Assembly (NCBI GenBank): GCA_030646695.1
Contig: JAUSLF010000022.1
Location: 1 to 64,000 of the forward strand
Direction of reading: 5' to 3'
Origin: Nitrosomonadaceae bacterium
Lineage (GTDB): Bacteria; Pseudomonadota; Gammaproteobacteria; Burkholderiales; Nitrosomonadaceae
DNA: 64,000 bases
The notes under the pieces were generated by a model. It was not told the origin of the DNA, ran no database searches, and was given only the letters and a program-made list of their open reading frames with translations. Positions 46,006-54,981 of the stretch are shown piece after piece. Position 1 is the first letter of the stretch. The number at the start of each line of letters is the position of its first letter. A program made the translations under genes and the position numbers.

Positions 46006-46040
46006 GAGCGGAGTCCGATTCAGTGGACGGGCAAAGTCAT
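46006..46040 (+). repeat. Inverted repeat, left copy, of a 1.2-kb segment
   Basis: It starts GAGCGGAGTCCGATT, continues CAGTGGACGGGCAA and ends AGTCAT. The reverse complement recurs at 47161-47194 with one substitution and one single-base gap. The two copies enclose the lipoprotein gene and the small secreted-protein gene. Confidence 0.8.
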
Positions 46041-46273
46041 GATGCGCACTCTGCCTTGACCTGGTCGCGTGGCCGGGAGCTCCTCGAGGAAGACGCTTTC
46101 TCACAGTAACTCACTAACTCATCCCTGTTCTGGTACATGGTATTCGTAGGATCGGCCGGCGACAGATCCATACACTTGGAGAATAATTCTTTCCGCAAGC
46201 ACTGGTCTGTTATGGAGGAAGGCTCGCACCCCGCCAGAAGTGTGAGGATCAGGATAGTTCCGAGCATCTTCAT
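46037..46273 (-). CDS. Small predicted lipoprotein
   Basis: This 78-residue protein has a lipoprotein signal (MKMLGTILILTLLAGC with lipobox LAGC). The mature part is about 63 residues, hydrophilic, and has four further cysteines (QCLRK, KCMDL, YCEK, ECAS), so two disulfides are possible. I do not recognise a family. Its 3' end overlaps the left inverted-repeat copy by four bases. Confidence 0.65.
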   Translation of the reverse strand: MKMLGTILILTLLAGCEPSSITDQCLRKELFSKCMDLSPADPTNTMYQNRDELVSYCEKASSSRSSRPRDQVKAECAS

Positions 46274-46412
46274 CAGGATTCTCCAGCGGCTGCCGTGGTT
46301 TTACAGGGTACACCATTATGTGTAAGTCAACGACTCCTATCTGGAAATACGAACTTTCGTTCCCGACACATTTCAGATAGTTGGGTTTCCCAAAAACGGA
46401 CACTCAGCGTTG

Positions 46413-46455
46413 ACGGAGAGGGGCGCACGCGGCTCTTGCGCCCGTCCCTCTCCGT
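46413..46455. other. Strong GC-rich hairpin between two small secreted-protein genes
   Basis: Arms ACGGAGAGGG (46413-46422) and CCCTCTCCGT (46446-46455) pair perfectly. An inner stem GCGCA/TGCGC extends them, with an asymmetric four-base bulge. No T-run follows on either strand, so it is not a classic terminator. The rest of 46274-46604 shows no supported gene. Confidence 0.55.
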
Positions 46456-46604
46456 AGGGTTGGGTGCCATTCATTGACTATTTTTCCAGTCGCAGATGGC
46501 TCCTGTATTTACGCCAAATGTCGTAAAGGTTTTTTATAGCGCAGGACAGGAAAATATGGATAAACACGGCGCTAGCATCTGCACGACTGTTATAGGGTAT
46601 CGAC

Positions 46605-46985
46605 TTACGGAACCACGCGGACGATCGCCCAGTGGCCGTCCGCCCTCTTGCAAGCCTCGCGCCTGGTCGTGTCCTTCAGGCCGTTGTACGCGTAGCTTGA
46701 GATCTTCAGATAACGGCATTGATTGCCTTCGAGCTTGCGGGTGGAGTCGGTCACGGTGATCTCGCCACCGTTACGCGATGCCTCGTTCTTCCACTCTTTG
46801 TGCGCGCCGTTCTCGCCTTTGTCGAGCAAATCAGCGACGGTCTCATCGTAGAGTTTCCGGTCCTGATCGTTGAAGTATGCTCCTGGTATGTCGTGCATCC
46901 ACCACACGTTCTGGGCGGTGGCGGTCGCCACCCAGCTGCCGGCAAAAAGCACACAAAGCAGTGCCACTGTTTTCCGAAACATCAT
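46605..46985 (-). CDS. Small secreted protein, family uncertain
   Basis: This 126-residue protein begins with a signal peptide (FRKTVALLCVLFAGSWVATATAQ). Its C-terminal part, GNQCRYLKISSYAYNGLKD, then REACKRADGHWAIV, resembles the end of RT0821/Lpp0805-type surface antigens, where a CRxY...ACRxxDGxW motif closes the protein, but the glycine-zipper part of that family is missing. Two cysteines are probably paired. It lies inside the segment bounded by inverted repeats, with the small lipoprotein gene downstream on the same strand. Confidence 0.65.
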   Translation of the reverse strand: MMFRKTVALLCVLFAGSWVATATAQNVWWMHDIPGAYFNDQDRKLYDETVADLLDKGENGAHKEWKNEASRNGGEITVTDSTRKLEGNQCRYLKISSYAYNGLKDTTRREACKRADGHWAIVRVVP

Positions 46986-47160
46986 AGCGCCTCTCCCGAA
47001 AAGTGTCTCATGACTGGAAATAGAATGGACTTAATCGTCCCTTTCTACCTGTTAACTTATTTAAAGTAGCTCAGTATAAACCATTGTCAAGCGATGTGAA
47101 TCCTGGCGATTTCGTTAACCAGTCCTGCGCCAGCAGGCAACAATCTGCAGCATCATTTAG

Positions 47161-47194
47161 ATGACTTGCCCGTCCACTAAATCGGACTCCGCTC
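47161..47194 (-). repeat. Inverted repeat, right copy, of a 1.2-kb segment
   Basis: Reverse complement of the copy at 46006-46040. The sequence just beyond it, around GCCTTCGACGGACTCAGGTCGAACGG (first words GCCTTCGACGGACTCAGG), resembles a common intergenic repeat word of proteobacteria. The gap 46986-47252 has no supported gene. Confidence 0.8.
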
Positions 47195-47252
47195 ATTTCG
47201 TGGCCTTCGACGGACTCAGGTCGAACGGAATGTAATTTCAATTTGTGCCGGT

Positions 47253-48059
47253 TCAATGACCTAGGGCCGGCAAGCGGCCGAACAGCCGGAGAGCGAGCAA
47301 GACAGTAAGCGGGAGGTAAATGAGAATCCCCGTCATTCCTTGCAGGGGTTCGCCGATCCAGAAGGTCACGGCGAGATTGAAAATCAGTACACCATAATAG
47401 AGTCCGCAACCGAGCAGCACATGTCCGGTCACCGATTCGGTAGGAGGGAGGTCGGTCTGGGAAAGCTTGCGATCCAGGGGAAGATAGACCAGCAGCGCAA
47501 GCAGGCTGACGGTAGCCCAGCCGATATAATTAGCCACCGGGATACCGAAATGTATGCCGGGATCGGGGTAATAGTAAATCTTGCCGAGGAACCAGCGATC
47601 GCCAAGGAGCGCGACCGGATCGATGATGATGTCGATAAACGTGAGAAAGACGGTCGTGAGCAGCACGAGGGGCCAGCCCGTTCTTACGGAGAGAGGGAAC
47701 TGCATGCGGATGATGCCGCTACCGGGACTGGTGCCAGTCGCGGGTAGGAGAAAGGCAAGGGCCATGCAATAACTCGCAAACAGAAGAAACACGAACGAGA
47801 GAGAATCCATGAAAGGGACGTCCGCGATATACAGCTCCTGGCCGACCGTCGAACCAGTGTAGAAGTACCAACCGAACGGAATACCGGTGCGAGTGGAGGA
47901 GAACTCGCACACAAATGCCACGATCCAGGTGATTGCCATGAAGTATCCCGTCCGCCGCCAGCCGACCAGGCGGCTCGCTATGAACAGGAAGACGGCGAGA
48001 AACACAAAAACATAGGGACGGAGGACAGCCGTCTTGAGCAGGAGGTCGAGGAATTCCAT
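47253..48059 (-). CDS. Carotenoid biosynthesis-type membrane protein (DUF422/CruF-like)
   Basis: This 268-residue integral membrane protein has about seven hydrophobic segments. The family block CEFSSTRTGIPFGWYFYT is clear, and DIIIDPVAL and YYYPDPGIHFGIPVANYIGW follow. Members include the bisanhydrobacterioruberin hydratase CruF, and many uncharacterised bacterial homologues. No phytoene synthase or desaturase gene is nearby, so a carotenoid role here is only inferred from the family. It stands alone, about 110 bases before the end of the next minus-strand gene. Confidence 0.82.
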   Translation of the reverse strand: MEFLDLLLKTAVLRPYVFVFLAVFLFIASRLVGWRRTGYFMAITWIVAFVCEFSSTRTGIPFGWYFYTGSTVGQELYIADVPFMDSLSFVFLLFASYCMALAFLLPATGTSPGSGIIRMQFPLSVRTGWPLVLLTTVFLTFIDIIIDPVALLGDRWFLGKIYYYPDPGIHFGIPVANYIGWATVSLLALLVYLPLDRKLSQTDLPPTESVTGHVLLGCGLYYGVLIFNLAVTFWIGEPLQGMTGILIYLPLTVLLALRLFGRLPALGH

Positions 48060-48171
48060 CAGTTCCAGGTGCGCGACTATATGAGAGAATTCTACAGGTA
48101 AATCACTTTAGCATAAACCTGAACCAATAAAATATCAGCGAACCAAATTACCCTGAAATTCCTCTACCTAC

Positions 48172-50589
48172 TCAAGCAAACCCCCTCAGGGCAGCACAGG
48201 CTAAACCGTAAATCAGTACCGCTAGCAGGATCACCACGGAAAACCCCAGATGAATCGCCAGCAAGGTGGCGAGGACGGCCCCCACCACTGAGGCGCAACC
48301 GTTGATCGCCCATACCCAGGGAATGGTGTCCTGGGCCGTGCCCGCCAGCCGCATCATGCCGGTAGGGAAAGGTATTCCCATGCACACCGCCAGCGGCGCG
48401 ATCAGCATCACGGAAATAACTATTTTGGCCGCATCAGGTAAATGGATCAGCGCCTGAAACAGGCCCGGCAGGATCGCGAGATAGAGCAGCGATAAGGCGC
48501 CCATCATCATTACCGCCAGGGTGACATGCCTGCTGCCTGCTGCCCGCCAGCGTCCGGCAAGCCAGCTACCGGCGGCGGCAAATACCAGAAATGCGCACAG
48601 CACGGTCGCCACGGCGTACAAGGGGTGAGCCAGAAACAGCACAAATTTCTGGATGAAGGCGATTTCCATGAACATGAAGGCCAGGCCGATGGCAAGAAAA
48701 TACAGGGCCACCCGCCCGCTGGGCAAGCTACGGCGGCAACGCGACACGGCCAGCGGCGCCAGGATCAGCAGAACGCTTGCCGCAAATGCCTGCAGCAGCG
48801 TCGCCACCAGCAGCGGATAGCTCCAGTCGAGCAGCGGCATACCGCCTTGTTCGCGCAAGGTGAACAATTCTGCGGCTGCGCTCCATTTGAAGAAACGGAA
48901 AAAATGCGGCCGATCGTCAGTTGCCGGCTCAATGTAGAACTTGTAGCGATCGAGGAAGGTCTGCCGTTGCGGGCTCAGCAGAGCAACAGCGCCTTCAAAG
49001 AAGTAGGGCTGCTGCAGCAGGTTGTAACGGTTCGCCTCATCAGCGCGCATCCCTGGGTAATAAGCCAGGTCGAAAGAGCGGGCACGGCTGAACTGCTTGA
49101 TCGCCACAATTTCCTGTGGCGTGAAATCGCTGTTCTTCACCAGTAGTGTGACGGTCTTCCAGCCCCGTATCATCACCAGCCGGGCAGCAGGGTTGGGCAC
49201 GCCGTCTCGTTCCAGAGCGGACACTGCAGTGGCAAACAGTTTCAGCGCATCGCGCGGCGGTAGGCTGAGCCAGCGGGTGACGGCCAGGATCCCGCCCGGA
49301 GTGAGGCGGTTGAGGTAGGTCTGCAGCGCTTCCACCGTGTAGAGATAGCTCTCGCTCAAGCCGTAGAGCCCGGCCGAGGCAATGCCAAATGAATCCAGCA
49401 GCGCCACCTGGATCAGGTCATAGCGTTCCTGACTGGTGTTGACGAAGCCACGTGCCTCGGCTGCGTGCACCTGCACCCCGGGCAGGGTGTAAAGGCCACC
49501 GGCAAAGTCATAAAAACGTTGCCGGACCAAATCGATGATGTTGCGATCGAGTTCCACCGCATCGATTTCACGGGCTCGATGATAAAGCGCCTGCAATACA
49601 TCGCTGCCAGCCCCCGCACCCAGCACCAGCACATGCGGCCGTTCCAGCAGATGATAGGGCAGCGCCGAAGTGAGCTGGTCGAGATAGGCCAGCGGCGCGA
49701 GCTTGCCGTCAAACCGGGTCAGCACCGCCGGGCCGTCTCCGTCCACAAACACCCCCAACTGCGGCGGCGGTTCGTCTGTGGCGTTGAGGCTCATCCCCGG
49801 CGCATGACGGAAAGGGATACGGGTGCTTTCCACCACCGTGATCTGCCCCAGCGGACTGGAGCGTTCCTCGACCACCCGAGTTCCGGCAATGTTCAGGGTT
49901 TGGCTCAGATCCTTGTAGACGGAGGGATGTATTTGCAGCCAGGCGCCGGGTAGCGCCACAGCTACCAGTAAAGCCAGTCCGAGAAGCACTCCCATCAGCC
50001 ATTTTGGCCGTATCTTCAGTTCGATGCTGGCAATTGCGGCAGCCAGCAGGGCCAATGCGGTGAGGACGACCAGCACCATCGGGAGCGGCACGAGAAACAG
50101 CACACCGATCACGCCCAGGCTGCCTGCCCCTGCGCCCAGAATGTCGATAGCATAGATGCGTCCAGCCTCCCTGCCGAAATACCAGAAGACCAGACCGATG
50201 CCTAGCCCGCCGCAAAAGAAGGGCAACATCATCAGCAGATAAACGGCGAGCAGCTTGGCTATTTGGGTTTTGTCCCACAGCAGCTCGAGCGGATTGAAAG
50301 GAACCTGTTGCGCCAGCATGAATGCCACGGGCATCATGAAGGCCAGCGCCATCGCGGCCATGACGTACACCCGGCCGAAGTGCGGAGCAATTTTTTCCTT
50401 CAGCAAGGTCAGCGCCGTGCCGCTCGCGCCGTAGCCCAGCATCGCCGCGCTGATGATCATGTAGGCGAAGTGATGCCACAGCACGATGCTGAACAAGCGC
50501 GTCAGCAGCACCTCATAGGCCAGCACGCAGGCAGAGAGTAGCCCAATGGCAATGAATGGCGGGCGCGGCACAGCCATGCTAAGACGCAT
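48172..50589 (-). CDS. Membrane-embedded spermidine-synthase-like methyltransferase-fold protein
   Basis: This 805-residue protein has three parts: an N-terminal membrane region of about six segments (residues ~1-215), a soluble Rossmann domain with HVLVLGAGAGSDVL (near 322-335) and DAVELDRNIIDLV, and a C-terminal membrane region of about seven segments. The middle resembles the SpeE catalytic domain, but a polyamine function is not shown: such membrane fusions are an uncharacterised group. The second half of the domain lacks an obvious diamine-binding motif that I can name. It is 26 bases behind pcm and in the same direction, so two SAM-type enzymes share a transcript. Confidence 0.82.
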   Translation of the reverse strand: MRLSMAVPRPPFIAIGLLSACVLAYEVLLTRLFSIVLWHHFAYMIISAAMLGYGASGTALTLLKEKIAPHFGRVYVMAAMALAFMMPVAFMLAQQVPFNPLELLWDKTQIAKLLAVYLLMMLPFFCGGLGIGLVFWYFGREAGRIYAIDILGAGAGSLGVIGVLFLVPLPMVLVVLTALALLAAAIASIELKIRPKWLMGVLLGLALLVAVALPGAWLQIHPSVYKDLSQTLNIAGTRVVEERSSPLGQITVVESTRIPFRHAPGMSLNATDEPPPQLGVFVDGDGPAVLTRFDGKLAPLAYLDQLTSALPYHLLERPHVLVLGAGAGSDVLQALYHRAREIDAVELDRNIIDLVRQRFYDFAGGLYTLPGVQVHAAEARGFVNTSQERYDLIQVALLDSFGIASAGLYGLSESYLYTVEALQTYLNRLTPGGILAVTRWLSLPPRDALKLFATAVSALERDGVPNPAARLVMIRGWKTVTLLVKNSDFTPQEIVAIKQFSRARSFDLAYYPGMRADEANRYNLLQQPYFFEGAVALLSPQRQTFLDRYKFYIEPATDDRPHFFRFFKWSAAAELFTLREQGGMPLLDWSYPLLVATLLQAFAASVLLILAPLAVSRCRRSLPSGRVALYFLAIGLAFMFMEIAFIQKFVLFLAHPLYAVATVLCAFLVFAAAGSWLAGRWRAAGSRHVTLAVMMMGALSLLYLAILPGLFQALIHLPDAAKIVISVMLIAPLAVCMGIPFPTGMMRLAGTAQDTIPWVWAINGCASVVGAVLATLLAIHLGFSVVILLAVLIYGLACAALRGFA

Positions 50590-50615
50590 TCCACTGAGGA
50601 CTCATTTGGAGGTTC

Positions 50616-51341
50616 CTAATGTCCGCCGGTAAGCGGAACGAAACTCACCGGCACAATCTGGCGGCTGGTCACCGAACCATCGGTCTGTTTCTCCACCACC
50701 ATCAGATACTGGGTCATGAAATGCGCACCGAGCGGGATCAGCATGCGCCCCCCCGGTTTCAGCTGCTTGAGCAGCGGTGGCGGCACGTGGCTGGCGGCAG
50801 CCGTCACGATGATGGCGTCAAACGGCGCCGTTTCCGGCCAGCCGTAATAGCCGTCGCCCAATCTCACTTCCACATTGCTGTAGCCAAGAGATTTCAGCCG
50901 CTCAGCTGCTTCTTTTCCCAGCGGTTCGATGATCTCGATGCTGTAAACCGACTTGACTATTTCTGCCAGCACCGCCGCTTGGTAGCCCGAACCGGTGCCG
51001 ATTTCAAGTACTTTATCGCCCTCCTTGAGTTGCAGCAGGTCAGTCATCAGTGCGACGATGAGCGGCTGTGAAATCGTCTGTCCATAGCCGATCGGGAGAG
51101 GGCGATTGAGATAGGCAAACATAGCCAGCCAAGTGGGGACGAAATGATGCCGCTCCACTTTTTTCATGGCCGTGATAACAGCAGGACTGAGAGTGTCGCG
51201 GCCGCTGTAGGGGGACGAAGCGGCGACCTCGGCCAGCACTTCCTCGACCATATTCTGGCGCAACATGTCGAATCCACCGCCTTGTGACGGCAACACGCAA
51301 CAGAAATAAAGGAATACTCCCAAGGCGAAGTGGCGTTTCAT
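50616..51341 (-). CDS. pcm: Protein-L-isoaspartate O-methyltransferase, probably with signal peptide
   Basis: It methylates isoaspartyl residues in damaged proteins using S-adenosylmethionine. Motifs are LRQNMVEEVL at the start of the domain, the SAM loop KVLEIGTGSGYQAAVLAEI, YSIEIIEPL, and the C-terminal LKPGGRMLIPLG. From the ATG at 51341 it has 241 residues and begins with MKRHFALGVFLYFCCVLPSQ, a plausible signal peptide, before the domain. An ATG at 51266 would give a standard cytoplasmic Pcm of 216 residues. Which start is used decides its compartment. Confidence 0.9.
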   Translation of the reverse strand: MKRHFALGVFLYFCCVLPSQGGGFDMLRQNMVEEVLAEVAASSPYSGRDTLSPAVITAMKKVERHHFVPTWLAMFAYLNRPLPIGYGQTISQPLIVALMTDLLQLKEGDKVLEIGTGSGYQAAVLAEIVKSVYSIEIIEPLGKEAAERLKSLGYSNVEVRLGDGYYGWPETAPFDAIIVTAAASHVPPPLLKQLKPGGRMLIPLGAHFMTQYLMVVEKQTDGSVTSRQIVPVSFVPLTGGH

Positions 51342-51511
51342 GATTTCATTAAAGCAGATTCCCGGCACGGGTGCTGGCCAGAACCATATTTTGCCGTCAA
51401 ACGGTGGTTGCATATTCACTTCGACTTGCTGACCGCATATTGACACCGGGCGTCAGGCTGAAGTCCGGCCTACCGCTTCTGGCGGAGTTTCAGCATAAAT
51501 CAGGATTCGTT

Positions 51512-52480
51512 TTATGAAGAGTTCGCGGGATAGCTTCTGATTAGCTCGTCACTCACTCGCGGGAGTTCTTCTGGCGGCACGCCATCACATCCCCCTGCAA
51601 TTCTCCGGCCGCCACCGCCGAAGCGCCGGCAGAATGCGGCCGCACTGATTCCGGCAGTCTGGGGGGTGCGCAGACTCAAACTGAAACTTGCATCGGCGTA
51701 CGGCACCAGCACGGCGTGGACGCGTATCTGATCGGACGTGGCGAGATAGTTGGCGAAGCTACCGATCACGCGCCTGGCCCATGCTGCATCAGGCAACTGG
51801 TGCAAGGTCACGCCAGCGGTGTCGATCTCCGGCGCGCAAGCGAGCGCCTGCGCCATATCCGCAGTGCAGGCCTGGCGGATGCGCGCGAGCACCGGCTCCT
51901 GCTCGATGAATTGCTCAGCATCTTCGTAAGGTGCGAGCGTTCGGTAGAGTTCCGCTGGCGGGCAAACGAGATCGCTTTCAGAGCCGCCATAGGCGTTGTA
52001 ATTCAGGCATTCGCCCAAATCGCGCCAAGCCGCCACGGTAGTTGCGGGGACGGACAATGTGCGCGCGAGTTGAGCTGCGGCTGCCAGCAGATTGTCGCCG
52101 AAGGCCGCTACCACCGCCCAGCTACGATAGCGGCCTCCGAGCATGCGGTCCACGATGACACTGGTGCAGACCGCGGGCGAGACATCGATCTCGATCTGAA
52201 GTAGCGGGTGTTGCGGCAGCGGGCCGTTTACGTGATGATGATCAAAATAGCGTACGTGCACGCCTGCCTGCAGCAGCGCCAGCAGCGCGCCGCGATTCCG
52301 ATCCAGCGGAATATCGAGTACGGTAACGTGATCGCCGGGCGCGGCGATCAGGCGCTGCAACAGCGCAGTGTCGCGCTTGACACCGGTCACCAGCACGGCA
52401 TCGCGGGGCTGCACCAAACGCAGCTGGTGCAGGGCACAGATGCCGTCAGCATCGCCGTTGAAGACATCGAAGAAAGTCAT
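51512..52480 (-). CDS. DHH-family phosphoesterase
   Basis: This 322-residue protein has NGDADGICALHQL near the N-terminus (the DHH family's first metal motif, here DAD), VLDIPLDRNRG, the signature YFDHHHVNG, and a C-terminal DHHA1-like end RFGGGGRRIAGGC. The family cleaves phosphodiester bonds in small nucleotides or short oligonucleotides (NrnA, RecJ, GdpP relatives). Short-RNA or cyclic-dinucleotide turnover is possible, but the substrate cannot be inferred. Its start overlaps the end of the APH/kinase gene in an ATGA arrangement, so translation is coupled. Confidence 0.85.
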   Translation of the reverse strand: MTFFDVFNGDADGICALHQLRLVQPRDAVLVTGVKRDTALLQRLIAAPGDHVTVLDIPLDRNRGALLALLQAGVHVRYFDHHHVNGPLPQHPLLQIEIDVSPAVCTSVIVDRMLGGRYRSWAVVAAFGDNLLAAAAQLARTLSVPATTVAAWRDLGECLNYNAYGGSESDLVCPPAELYRTLAPYEDAEQFIEQEPVLARIRQACTADMAQALACAPEIDTAGVTLHQLPDAAWARRVIGSFANYLATSDQIRVHAVLVPYADASFSLSLRTPQTAGISAAAFCRRFGGGGRRIAGGCDGVPPEELPRVSDELIRSYPANSS

Positions 52481-54084
52481 GGCGCCTTTTTTGCCTGCAA
52501 GGCAGCGTTCACCCGTTGCCGCAGCTCGCTGGCCGGTTCCCGCTCGCTGTCGAAAATGACTGCAAAGGCACGCTCGTCAGTCTCCAGCGGCTCCTGCGTC
52601 GCGAACTGGTGCGCGAGTACTTCGAGTGTCGCTTCGGAAGCGTCCCTGCCTGCGTGCTCGCGCTGCAGCAGGCGTCTGCGCAGTTCCTCATCTTTGGCTA
52701 GACAGCTCACAATGACGAAGGGAACATTCCGTTCTGCCGCGAGCCGGCGCAGACTGTCTCGTTGCCAGCGCCGCAGAAAAGTCGCATCGACGATAACTAC
52801 ACAACCCGCATCGAGGATGAGGCCAGCCAGGCGCCGCAGTTCCTCATACGTGGCTTGCGTCGCTGATTCGACATAGATGCCGCTGTCTATACCCGAGCCA
52901 CTTTTCGAGCGCGGCGCGACGTGCTGCAACCGCTTGCGCTCGATATCCGAGCGCACCCGGACGGCAGCAAGCCCCTGCAGCAGCAATTGCGTCACGGCTG
53001 TCTTGCCCGAACCCGACAGGCCATGCGTGATGATCAACCCCGGTCTCGCCGGTGCGGTAACCTTGCTTGCATAACCGGCGTAGGCCGCATAGGCGTCGAG
53101 CGCCAGCTTCCTGTCCTGCGCGCTCAGATGCGATTGAGAAGCACGGATGCGCGCCACCTTTGCCCGCACCATGGCGCGGTAGATCTGGTAATAGTGCAGC
53201 AGACGCAGGCCCGCATAGTCGCCCGTCTCCTGCAGATAGGCATTGAGGAACCGCCAGGCGAAATCCGGCCGGCCATGTTCATCCAGGTCCATGACGAGGA
53301 AGGCGATCTCGTTGATGACGTCGATCCAGCGCAGATTGGGATTGAATTCGATACAGTCGAAGACCTGGATTTCTCCATCCACCAGTGCGATATTGCCAAG
53401 ATGCAGATCACCGTGGCACTCGCGGATGAAGCGCTGTTCGTGCCGCTGCGCAAACACTGGCAGCAGCGCTGCATGCTGCGCGAGACTCCATGCCTCAATC
53501 AGCGCCAGGGAATCGCGTTCAGCGGGGGTAGCGAGCAAGCTGCGGATCTGCACGAAATTCTGGCGCATTGCCGATTCGATGCTGGATGCGCAACCGTAGT
53601 CCTGATCGAGTCGCGCACATTCGATGCGCTGATGGAAAGCGGCGACGGTGGCCGCAATCGCATCGATATGTTCGGCAGTCAGTCTGCCGCAGGAGAGAAC
53701 GCGATCCAGCAGTCCTTCTTGCGCGAACTGGCGCATTTTTACCGCAAATTCAAACGCATCCGATTCAGCGCCAAGCTTCGGTTTTTGTGGCGTGCCGCTA
53801 ATTGGAATGACATCCAAATAAAGCCGGGGCGCGAGCCTGCGATTTAGCCGCAGTTCCTCCTCGCAGAAAAAATGCCGCAGTCCCGGTGTTGTGAAATCGA
53901 GAAAGCCCAGATTGACCGCTTTCTTGATTTTGTAGGCATAAGGCCCGGTGAGCAGCACAAAGGAGATGTGGGTCTCGATCAACGTTATTCTGTCGACGGT
54001 GTGCGGATAGCATGCCGCATCGAGCAATGCGTGGATGAGAGTCTCCTGTTCCCACGCCGGAGTGGCAGTAGTCTGGATATTCAT
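52477..54084 (-). CDS. Fused aminoglycoside-phosphotransferase-like and P-loop kinase protein
   Basis: This 535-residue protein has two domains. Residues ~30-330 form an APH/choline-kinase-like domain with the catalytic block ECHGDLHLGNIALVDG and the Mg-binding DCIEFNPNLRWIDVINE. Residues ~345-520 form a P-loop kinase with GLSGSGKTAVTQLL (Walker A) and VVIVDATFLRRW. Such bifunctional proteins are common in environmental proteobacteria and are not established resistance enzymes. The substrate is unknown. It overlaps the DHH phosphoesterase gene by four bases, so the two are likely to work on a related metabolite. Confidence 0.86.
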   Translation of the reverse strand: MNIQTTATPAWEQETLIHALLDAACYPHTVDRITLIETHISFVLLTGPYAYKIKKAVNLGFLDFTTPGLRHFFCEEELRLNRRLAPRLYLDVIPISGTPQKPKLGAESDAFEFAVKMRQFAQEGLLDRVLSCGRLTAEHIDAIAATVAAFHQRIECARLDQDYGCASSIESAMRQNFVQIRSLLATPAERDSLALIEAWSLAQHAALLPVFAQRHEQRFIRECHGDLHLGNIALVDGEIQVFDCIEFNPNLRWIDVINEIAFLVMDLDEHGRPDFAWRFLNAYLQETGDYAGLRLLHYYQIYRAMVRAKVARIRASQSHLSAQDRKLALDAYAAYAGYASKVTAPARPGLIITHGLSGSGKTAVTQLLLQGLAAVRVRSDIERKRLQHVAPRSKSGSGIDSGIYVESATQATYEELRRLAGLILDAGCVVIVDATFLRRWQRDSLRRLAAERNVPFVIVSCLAKDEELRRRLLQREHAGRDASEATLEVLAHQFATQEPLETDERAFAVIFDSEREPASELRQRVNAALQAKKAP

Positions 54085-54412
54085 GTGGGAGATTGACCGG
54101 CCGCTTGCGGACCGCAGCGGTCTCCCTCAATGGATAAGGGTTGCAATCCCGCATTTCGATCTATCATGGATGGCTTCTATCCTTCATTCGATTCGAGGGT
54201 CGGATGTTGCTGGTATTGCAGCGGCAATGTCATCATCTGTTCCGTGACACTCAATCCGGCCAGACGGACAATAACGGTTAACATTTTGTTTGTAGGACAG
54301 ATATGCCGAACATTCAAGGCCAGGGAGCCGCTCAGTGATGCCCCACCGACTGATTCGTCAGGATAGGCATGGTGTCTGGCCTGGCACCGCCGGTTTGCGC
54401 TGCATCCATTGC

Positions 54413-54442
54413 TTGACCGGAAAACCCCTCGGGTTCTACTAT
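54413..54442 (+). promoter_or_regulatory. Candidate promoter of the rhodanese gene
   Basis: TTGACC (54413-54418) and TACTAT (54437-54442) are 18 bases apart, 45 bases before the ATG. The 15-base word CTTGACCGGAAAACC recurs at 55458-55472 upstream of the MCE operon. The remainder of the gap 54085-54487 shows no supported gene. Confidence 0.5.
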
Positions 54443-54487
54443 GGCGCGGTCGGGACTGATGGCCGCATTCAAACTTGAAGCTGTGAA

Positions 54488-54898
54488 ATGAAAAATTATC
54501 TCCTGTTGCCCTGGGTTTTATTATTTCTGGCGGCCTCTGCGCTGGCTGCGGATCTGGCCCCGGCCAAGGTAGCCGGAGCCAGCACCATCGGCACCGTTAC
54601 CGCCAAGATGCTGTTTGATAAAGACTTCATCTTTGTCGATGTGCGCCGGGCGGAGGATTTCAACAGCGGCCATATACCGGGCGCCAGACATCTGGCTATC
54701 AACAGTGAGAATTTCACCGAGGAGAATTTGAGCGCCATTGTAAAAAAAGACCAAACGGTGATTTTTTACTGCAATGGCGTCAACTGCAAGGGCAGTTCAA
54801 TTGCCAGCGAGAAAGCCGTGGCATGGGGATGGAGCAAGGTGCTTTATTACCGGGAAGGTTGGCCGCAGTGGAAAGAAGCCGGCTTGGCGGTTGAGTAA
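54488..54898 (+). CDS. Secreted rhodanese-domain protein
   Basis: This 136-residue protein has a signal peptide (MKNYLLLPWVLLFLAASALAA) and one rhodanese domain: FVDVRRAEDFNSGHIPGARH, VIFYCNGVNCKGSS as active-site loop, and the closing YYREGWPQWKEAG. The catalytic cysteine should be the first Cys of the CNGVNCK loop. It is exported, so it would handle sulfane sulfur or a redox/metal partner in the periplasm. The next gene encodes a small haem protein on the same strand, which suggests a periplasmic redox unit. Confidence 0.88.
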   Translation: MKNYLLLPWVLLFLAASALAADLAPAKVAGASTIGTVTAKMLFDKDFIFVDVRRAEDFNSGHIPGARHLAINSENFTEENLSAIVKKDQTVIFYCNGVNCKGSSIASEKAVAWGWSKVLYYREGWPQWKEAGLAVE

Positions 54899-54981
54899 CA
54901 ACAGCCAAGCCTGGGACAGGATTGATGCCGCACTGTTACGGGCGACTGGATTTGAACATTGGTGTTATACGGGAGATTAAC

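Noticed and set aside
52477-54084. Antibiotic resistance phosphotransferase
   Set aside because: The APH-like domain is fused to a P-loop kinase and belongs to an uncharacterised environmental group; nothing in the sequence points to drug resistance.
54130-54366. 78-residue open frame upstream of the rhodanese gene
   Set aside because: No ribosome-binding site, no recognisable motif, and it ends before the promoter-like sequence; not supported as a gene.
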